Origin: Avena insularis
Lineage: Eukaryota > Streptophyta > Magnoliopsida > Poales > Poaceae
NCBI GenBank assembly: GCA_023614405.1
Contig: CM042687.1
Coordinates: 233,022,292 to 233,086,291, forward strand
Direction: 5' to 3'
DNA length: 64,000 nucleotides
Part shown: positions 57,400-64,000 of the stretch, piece after piece
Position numbering within the stretch: the stretch's first letter is position 1
Layout of the letters: each line of letters starts with the position of its first letter
Program-made: the position numbers and the translations under genes
Notes under the pieces: generated by a model
What the model was told of the DNA's origin: nothing
Seen by the model: the letters and a program-made list of their open reading frames with translations, nothing else
Databases searched by the model: none

Positions 57400-58190
57400 C
57401 TAGTTTTCACACACATCCATTATCTTCCTAACCTTAGGACGATGCCCTTCATTCTGCCACTCCAGGGTTTGAATCGTCAGCGCCATCTTTTTGGAATCCT
57501 GCTTGTACTTGGTTAGTTCTTTGTCTGCCTTGATCCTCATAAACTTATGCATATTGGTAGTTGTGACATCATGGACTTTCTTCTCATGCAGTTCAATCCT
57601 TGATACAGTCAGGTCTTGCTCTTCTTTAGCCTTCGGGGCCATCGCCACATCCCTCTCCTTCCCGACTTTGCTAACCGTGGCTTCCAACCTATGGATTTCA
57701 CAGCGATGGGTTCGTGTATCCTCAAGGGCCATTAACTTCATCTCAACACTTTCAAGAAGTGCGCTGACTAAGGCTTCTTTCATCTCAGCATTCTTCTCCC
57801 ATAGTTTATCTAGCAATTTCTGCATAGACAGTGGCCACTCCGGATCTACCCATTTGACAACGCCACAAATTTTGGTTGGCCACGCTTCACCCTGCCCACA
57901 CCCTAAAACCCTCATGCCTGTGTTGCGTCCCTCGAATGCTAAAAATTTAGCGGCCACAAGCTCATGTTTTTTACAACGGGGAGGACTCTCTCCCTCCGCT
58001 AAACCATGATAATCGGAGTCGTACAAAGTCGTGACAGCCAAACACACAAGACGTACATCAGTAATCAGAGTAGATCTAGCTCAAAATAAATAAATCCCCA
58101 TAAAATCTAAGGTATGAGACGACTCACGTCTCTTTCACCATCTCTGTGATCTTCACACATTTCCTGGCCGTCTCCCCGCGAAGCCATGAC
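57400..58190 (-). CDS. GRF-like zinc-finger protein with coiled coil, two-exon model
   Basis: Exon 2 carries an open frame from about 58070 to 57400. It has PPRCKKHELVAAKFLAFEG, then NTGMRVLGCG, then ICGVVKWVDPEWP: the layout of plant GRF-type fingers in which a C...GRRFLGC...CGVVEWVD pattern precedes a Trp-Pro and a short helix (LQKLLDKLWE). About 140 residues of Glu/Lys-rich predicted coiled coil follow, ending at 57400. No ATG starts this frame. A likely exon 1 is MASRGDGQEMCEDHRDGERD (58187-58128), followed by GTGAGT, a good donor. The acceptor would be near 58081 (TTTTGAGCTAG on the minus strand), but the phase does not match perfectly, so the junction is unresolved. Function unknown. 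It is the most gene-like model in the window. Confidence 0.55.
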
Positions 58191-58434
58191 GAGAAGGATG
58201 TGGAGGAGTGGGGTGGCGGCAGGAGAGGTCGATGGCAGGGTGGCGCACCACCTTCTAGTGGCTAAGGGATGGAGTGAGGACAGGGGCATCGAGGGGAAGG
58301 AGGAAAATTAAAGAACGTCAACCCTAACAACAAAATCCAACGGCTGTTATAACACGAACACATCTAACGTCTTCTGTGCGCGGCACACAGAAAGCGTGAC
58401 ACTGGTAGGTGGAGCATGCACTATTATTAAGGAA
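58191..58434. other. Upstream region of the GRF-like model
   Basis: GC-rich DNA just before the putative start (58191-58290), then ordinary sequence up to a Stowaway MITE. No confident promoter motif. Confidence 0.3.
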
Positions 58435-58545
58435 TACTCCCTCCGTCCGCAAATAAGTGTACTTATAGCTTTTTCTTAAGTCAAACTTTCTCAATTTGAC
58501 CAAATTTATAGATAAATATAACAACATGTATTACACCAAGGAGTA
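58435..58545. mobile_element. Stowaway-type MITE, short or truncated
   Basis: It starts TACTCCCTCCGTCCGCAAAT, the canonical Stowaway end, with AGTCAAACTTTCTCAA inside, and closes AAGGAGTA at 58545 with TA at both edges. The right arm is shorter than the left, so the element is probably internally deleted. Confidence 0.75.
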
Positions 58546-58641
58546 TTACAGAACTGCGACTAACATACATTCGTCCGACAAGTATGATCTCCACACCGGA
58601 CTAGTATTGATTACGGCTTACATTTCAGCACATCATAAGTT

Positions 58642-59354
58642 CTACAACTCCCTATCAGTCTTCTCAATGTGAATGAAGAAATTGATCTGCTTGGCCGGTC
58701 CAGCATCGACAAGGTACTTGGATGGCACACAAAGGACTGACCTTAGGTCCGTAAACTCCATCTCACCTAGCGTCGGGCAGCTCAGTGACACGGCCTCACA
58801 TGCACTACATAAGACGACGGTGGTTGGACGTGCGACCACGTACTCACAGTGTACATCGGCCATGCGCACGAGACCGACCTGACGCATACCGCAGACATGA
58901 AGGTGGGCCCAGGGACGGTTCCTGGAACGCCAACGGTGATGGTGGGCCTAGGGACGGTTCCCGGAACATGAGTGGTGATGGTCAAGACAAAAAACAGAGC
59001 TGCCGCCCCCTGCAAAATGAGTCGGTGGTGTGCCGGCTCAGGGAACAACACCTACTCTTGGAGAAGAATGGAGTAGCCATAGCAGAACCTAATCACTTCG
59101 ATCGGGTGATCCCTTGCAAGGTGGACCACGAGCTTTGCCGGCGGGCTGGTGTAGTTGCAGCCGGGCTCCCTGCAGCCGCACGTGCCGTGCCAGCACGCGA
59201 GCTCGTGCCTTGGGAGCACGTAGTAGGGATAAAGGCGATAGCATCCATGGTGGGAGCACTCGATCCCGTGCGTTGTCGGGATGTTGCGCGTAAGGATCTC
59301 CTCCAGATTCAAGGGCTGGCGATCTGAGTACTCCTTGCTGCACGGCTCCCACAT
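58642..59354 (-). pseudogene. SIAH/SINA-like E3 ligase fragment
   Basis: SINA-like proteins are RING E3 ubiquitin ligases with a SIAH zinc finger and a substrate-binding C-terminus. The minus strand from 59354 shows the SIAH finger pattern: IECSHHGCYRLYPYYVLPRH then ACWHGTCGCREPGC and LVVHLARDHP (59100-59290). It ends in a stop at 59052 and continues in the same frame to about 58900. There a shift leads to the C-terminal part LSCPTLGEMEFTDLRSVLCV and PSKYLVDAGPAKQINFFIHI, ending at 58642. The RING half, expected upstream, is not found; a tandem array begins 120 bases away. A 39-bp duplication (58902 and 58941) adds 13 residues in frame. Truncation, stop and shift make it a pseudogene. Confidence 0.7.
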
Positions 59355-59474
59355 TTGAAGATCATCGAGAAATCAGAGAATAGATGTGCAGTTAGTTAAG
59401 CCGACAACAGGAATTTGTAAGATAAATTGAAACGCTAGTCAAATGATTTCCTACCTTAAGGTTCAAGTCAGTTG
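59355..59474. other. Spacer between SINA-like pseudogene and tandem array
   Basis: The minus strand has a donor-like CTTAAGGTAGG (near 59456), so this may be an intron of the former SINA-like gene. Confidence 0.3.
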
Positions 59475-62400
59475 CTGTCGTCGGGGAACGGCAAAATCGG
59501 CAAACCTGTCAGTGCGCGCAGGAACGCGTGTTCCATTGCAACCTTGAACCTAGGCACTTTCCCATCCTAGGTACCCCATGCGGCACCCCAAAACATTTTT
59601 TCCAAAAAATCCAGGGCCATTTCTAGGGAACCTATAGTTAGAAACCGCAATTTCTGGGGCGTAACTCAGGAAAAATACAGTATATGATTGCACCACAAGA
59701 TGAGTACCAACCTCCCGGGGATGGCGGTCCGCCACGATGTAGCATGCATGTAAATTTCCTTGGGGCCTAGGGCGCGCTCAATTCTCTCACCTCCTATGCA
59801 GAATCGGCTGTATTTCGGAGTCGGATACGGGAAACTCTAGATTTCTCCATGGAACCCTGGAATATCTAGTTGCAGAAGTTGCTTAGAATGACAAGAGGGT
59901 CCTAGGTGTCGGGTTTGAGCTCAATCCGTGCAGTGGATCCACATTCCGGGCAGTGAGGGGAGGACTAGGGTTGAAAGCCATATTAACTCTTACTCGATAG
60001 CCATCCGAGGGGTGCGCCGTATGCCAAAAGTCCCGGTTTGTCTTGTTTACGATTTTATGTTGGTAGTGGGTGACATACAAGGGCTACTCGAGCTGGTTTC
60101 ATTTTTTTGATTTTTGATAAATTTCCCATTGCCAGGGTTCGGGGGTGGAAAAAATCGGCAAACCCGCCGGCTTGCGCAGGAACGCGAGGTCCATTGCAAC
60201 CTTGAACCTAGGCACTTGCCCAGCCTAGGTACCCCATGGGGCACCCAAATTTTTTTTCCAGAGAATCCATGGCCATTTCTAGGGTACCTACAGTTAGAAA
60301 CTGCAATTACCGGTGCGTAACTCGAGAAAAATAAAGTATATGCTTGCACCACGAGATGAGTACCAACCTCTCGGGGATGGATGCCGCCATGACGTAGCAT
60401 GCGTGTAAATTGGCTCGGGTCCTAGGCCGCACTCAATTCACGGACCTCCTTTGTAGAATCGCTAGTTTTTTGGACTCGGATATGGAAACTCTGGATTTCT
60501 CCATGGAACCCTGGAATTTCTAGTTAGAGAAGTTGCTTAGAATACCGAGAGGGAGCTAGGTGTCCGGTTTGGGCTCAATCTGCATAGTGGATCCATGTTC
60601 TGGGTAGTGAGGGGGAGGTCTAGGATTGAAAGCCATGTTAACTCCTACTCGATAGCAATCCGGGGGGTGTTCCGTGTGCCAAAATTCCTGGTTTGTCTTT
60701 TTTATGATTTTATGCTGGTAGTGGGTGATACACAAGGGTACTCAAGCTGGTTTCATATTTTTTTGATTTTTGATCAAGTTCCCATTGTCGGGGTTAGGGG
60801 TGGGCAAAATCGGCAAACCAGCCGCCGCGCACAGGCACGTGAGGTCCATTGCAAACTTGATCCTAGGTACTTTCCTAGCCTAGGTACCCCATGGGGCACC
60901 CAAAACATTTTTTCCAGAAAATCCAGGGCCATTTCTACGGTAGCTACAGTTAGAAACCGCAATTACCATGGCGTAACTTGGGAAAAATAAAGTATATGCA
61001 TGCACCACGATATGAGTACCAACCTCCCATGGATGGCGGTCCGCCACGATGTAGCATGCGTGTAAATTGCCTCGGGGCATAAGGCGTGCTCAATTCTCGC
61101 ACCTCCTTTGCAGAATCGCCGGTCTTTCAGAGTTGGTAACGGGAAACTCTGGATTTCTCCATGGAACCCCGGAATATCTAGTTGGAGAAGTTTCTTAGAA
61201 TGCCAAGAGGGAGCTAGGTGTCGGGTTTGGCTCAATCCATGCAGTGGATCCATGTTCTGGGCAGTGAGGGGGAGGTCTAGGGTTGAAAGCCAGGTTAACT
61301 CCTACTCGATAGCCATCCAGGGGTGCACCGTCTGCCAAAAGTCCTAGTTTGTCTTGTTTATGGTTTTATGTTGGTAGTGGATGAGACACAAGGGCTACTC
61401 AAGATGGTTTCATATTTTTTTGATTTTAGATGAATTTCCCATTGCCGGGGTTAGGGGGTGGGCAAAATTGGCAAACCTGGCTGCGCGCGCAGGCACGCAA
61501 GGTCCATTGCAACCTTGAACCTAGGCACTTTCACAGCCTAGGTACCCCATGGGGCACCCCAAAGCATTTTTTCCAGAAAATCCAGGGACATTTCTAGGGT
61601 ACCTATAGTTAGAAACCGCAATTACCGGGGCGTAACTCGGAAAAAATAAACTATATGCATGCACCACGAGATGAGTACCGACCTCCCGGGGATGGAGGTC
61701 CGCCACGACATAGCATGCATGTAAATTTCCTAGGGTCCTAGGGCGTGCTTAATTCTCGCACCTCCTTTGCAGAATCGCCGGTTTTTCTGACTCGGATACG
61801 GGAAACTCTAGATTTCTCCATGGAACCCTGGAATCTCTAGTTGAATAACTTGCTTAGAATGCCGAGAAGGAGCTAGGTGCCGGGTTTGGGCTCAATGCGC
61901 AGTGGATCCATGTTCTGGGCAGTGAGGGGGAGGTCTAGGGTTGAAAGCCATGTTAACTCCTACTCGATAGCAATCCGAGGGGGTGTGCCATGTGCCAAAA
62001 GTCCTGGTTTATCTTGTTTATGATTTTATGTTGGTATTGGGTGACACACAAGGGCTACTCAGGGTGGTTTCAAATTTTTTGATTTTTGATGAATTTCCCA
62101 TTGCCGGGGTTTGGGGGTGGGCAAAATCGGCAAACTCACCGACGCGCGCAGGCACGCGAGGTCCGTTGCAACCTTGAACCTAGGCACTTGCCTAGGCTAG
62201 GTACCCCATGGGGCACCACAAATCATTTTTTTAGAAAATCCAGGGCCGTTTCTAGGGTACCTACAATTAGAAACTGCAATTAATGGGGCGTAACTCGGGA
62301 AAAATAAAATATTTTCTTGCACCACGATATGAGTACCAACCTCTCGAGGATGGCGGTCCGCCACGATGTAGCATGCGTCTAAATTGCCTCGGGGTCTAGG

Positions 62401-62592
62401 GAGTGCTCAATTCTCGCACCTCCTTTGCAGAATTGCAGGTTTTTCGGAGTCGGTATGGGAAACTCTGGATTTCTCCATGGAACCCTAGAATCTCTAGTTG
62501 GAGAAGTTGCTTAGAATGCCGAGAGGGAGCTAGGTGCCGGGTTTGGACTCAATCCGCGCAGTGATCCATGTTCTGGGCAGTGAGGGGGAGTG
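59475..62592. repeat. Tandem array, unit about 657 bp, about 4.7 copies
   Basis: The phrase AAAATCGGCAAAC (AAAATTGGCAAAC once) occurs at 59493, 60151, 60806, 61464 and 62123: spacings 658, 655, 658, 659. Other phrases recur in step: CCTAGGTACCCCATG, AAACCGCAATTACC, GGTCCGCCACGATGTAGC, GGATTTCTCCATGGAACC, GGATCCATGTTCTGGGCAG. Copies differ by scattered substitutions and small indels. The last copy is cut at 62592 by an LTR. Each unit has a minus-strand frame of about 60 codons beginning ADRHPREVGTHLVV; it is broken or shifted in some copies, so no gene is called. No terminal repeats, primer sites or known satellite family are recognised. Confidence 0.92.
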
Positions 62593-64000
62593 ATGACCCA
62601 CAAGTATAGGGGGTGTATCGTAGTACTTTTGATAAATAGGAGTGTCGATCCCAACAAGGAGTAGAAGGTGCTGAACTGTGGTATGGAGCAGGAACTCTCT
62701 GCAAATACTTAGCAAACTGATTTTTAGTGGTTTTCTGATAAGGCAACAAACCAAAGTGCAAGTAATAAAGAACAAACATAGCAAGTGGCCCAATCCTTTC
62801 TTAGCAAAGGACAAGCCGGTGGAAATACTTATAAGGACCAAACGTTCTCGAGGACACACGGGAATTCTGTCAAGTGCTTTCTCTTCAAATAGCTGAGTAC
62901 TCTTCTTTGGTGTTGTAAGTGTTGTGTGCGTGAACCTGTGCTAATGTACCGACCTTACCTGGACTAACACATACTTGTGATTAAACCCCCTGCAAACATC
63001 TGTAACTACAGGCAAGTAATTAAGATATAAATCTAACAACAGCCTTAAACTCTGAGATCCTACACTCCCTTGTGCAAAGGTGTCCTAATGGGGGTTTAGG
63101 TTTCTGTCACTCCGGCAACCCCACAATTAGTATCCAAATACACAATGCATTCACCTAGGCCCATAAATGGTTAAGTATCATGTAATCGACGTTCACATGA
63201 CACCACTAGAAGAATAACACCACAACTTAAATACTAAACCATTGAATAATAACTCAACACAAATCCACTAATAATAACATGACTTCTCCCATTTCCTCAA
63301 GAACTAAACGAACTACTCACAAGACATCATATGGATCAAGATCAAAGATGATACGATAATGGATAACAATCTGAACATAAACAATAATCCAATGGTTCCA
63401 CTCACAAGCATCAACTACAATAGTAATTAACACCGGGAAAGTTTCCCCTAAGAACTAAAGCAATATCCAACACAATTGTTACAACGGGACGGAGTGGTGA
63501 TGATGGTGCTGGTGGAGATGATGGTGTGGATGATGATGATGATCCTGATGAAGCCTAGCTTGACGATGGTGTTGATGGCGATGATCTCCCCTCTCCAGGA
63601 AGGAATTCCCCTCGCAGAAATCTGTCTGTCAGAGAGGTCTTTCTCTCTCGGTGTTTTCCGCCCCCAGAGGCGGCGGAAATCTATCTGTGGTCGCTCCCAG
63701 AGCCTTAGGGTTTCGTAGGGAAGATATAGGCGAAGGGGCGGAGTCGGGAGCCGGGCAAGTGGGCCACAGCTGCCCTAGGCGCCACCAGGGTGGTCCCACG
63801 CCTAGGGAGGGTGTGGCCCCCTGCGACCCTTCTTCGTCCCTCCTTCTGGCTTCCTCAATCTTCTGGAAAAATAATATTTTACTGTATGTTTCTGGTATTT
63901 TTCCGATCTTCGTGAAATTGCATCAAAACGCCCTCTTTTCCATCAGAATCCAGACTCCGGCAGTACATCCTCCATGAATCATCCAACATGCATAAACAGT
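62593..64000 (-). mobile_element. LTR of a minus-strand retrotransposon, continues beyond the window
   Basis: It starts TGATGACCCACAAGTATAGG on the plus strand. The minus strand therefore ends CTTGTGGGTCATCA, a familiar 3' end of long Gypsy LTRs in wheat and its relatives, usually followed by a tRNA-Asp primer site. Here the outer neighbour is the tandem array, so this is a 3' LTR or a solo LTR. Within it are a GATGAT-rich stretch (63480-63580) and a GC-rich promoter-like part with CGCCTATATCTT (near 63725, minus). ORFs at 63476-63718 and 63651-63977 are not genes. Confidence 0.75.

Noticed and set aside
58785..59327. Plus-strand ORF of 180 codons
   Set aside because: It is the antisense of the SIAH-type finger reading on the minus strand, which shows the expected Cys/His spacing.
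59550..62283. Repeated small ORFs as a possible gene family
   Set aside because: They recur only because the 657-bp unit is repeated. Several copies have shifts or stops, and no domain is seen.
59475..62592. CRISPR-like array
   Set aside because: The unit is 657 bp with no short repeat/unique spacer structure, and the DNA is plant nuclear.

Overview
The window is eukaryotic, intergenic, repeat-dominated DNA from a large grass genome. The best fit is a Pooideae cereal or wild relative, most likely Triticeae. The reasons are Stowaway-type MITEs with CTCCCTCCGTC ends, Athila-lineage LTRs starting TGATACGT and primed by tRNA-Asp, very long TGTAA...GTGACA LTRs, CACTA elements, Harbinger and MULE relics, and spliced-looking fragments of plant zinc-finger families. 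I see no bacterial gene, tRNA, rRNA or CRISPR array. Assignments come from reading motifs and repeat boundaries by eye, with no database search.

Layout. 1-2642: right part of a CACTA (En/Spm) element with a decayed TNP2 transposase on the minus strand. 2643-5710: low-information DNA with two Stowaway MITEs and two poly(A)-ended retroposon-like tails. 5711-7220: Harbinger/PIF relic. 7244-7540: degenerate minisatellite. 8095-10270: decayed L1-type LINE. 10906-13628: a Stowaway MITE with a deleted Copia element (132-bp LTRs) inserted at its end. 14112-14786: Harbinger ORF1 fragment. 14787-36606: a non-autonomous Athila-lineage element (gag-protease only). It has been split by a CACTA derivative (16746-18283), a 5'-truncated LINE (18388-19442) and a large solo LTR (23020-34100). 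That solo LTR carries a near-complete Ty3/Gypsy element (25594-33281).

36607-52865: a fragment of a large LTR, then a second Athila-lineage element on the minus strand (37728-41803, resuming at 52418-52865). Its LTR is split by a 10.5-kb element with 4.4-kb LTRs (41875-52417) whose only coding capacity is a protein with several zinc knuckles. 52866-55158: MULE transposase relic. 55560-59354: the only gene-like stretch, with two GRF-type zinc-finger gene models, an unassigned acidic ORF and a SIAH/SINA-like pseudogene. 59475-62592: tandem array of a unit of about 657 bp. 62593-64000: LTR of another minus-strand retrotransposon leaving the window.

How it fits together. Nesting gives relative ages. 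One stack is Harbinger, then Athila, then solo LTR, then Gypsy. The other is MULE, then Athila (minus), then the 4.4-kb-LTR element. Several insertions keep target-site duplications: TAG for the CACTA derivative, 15 bp for the LINE, GGTCA for the Gypsy element, AGTAT/AGTAC for Copia. Nearly every transposon ORF is broken by stops or frameshifts. No gene is clearly intact; the best candidates for host genes are the GRF-type models at 55.6-58.2 kb. The most unusual items are the 657-bp array, the multi-knuckle element with giant LTRs, and two places where an LTR is followed by a second primer-binding site, as expected after unequal recombination.
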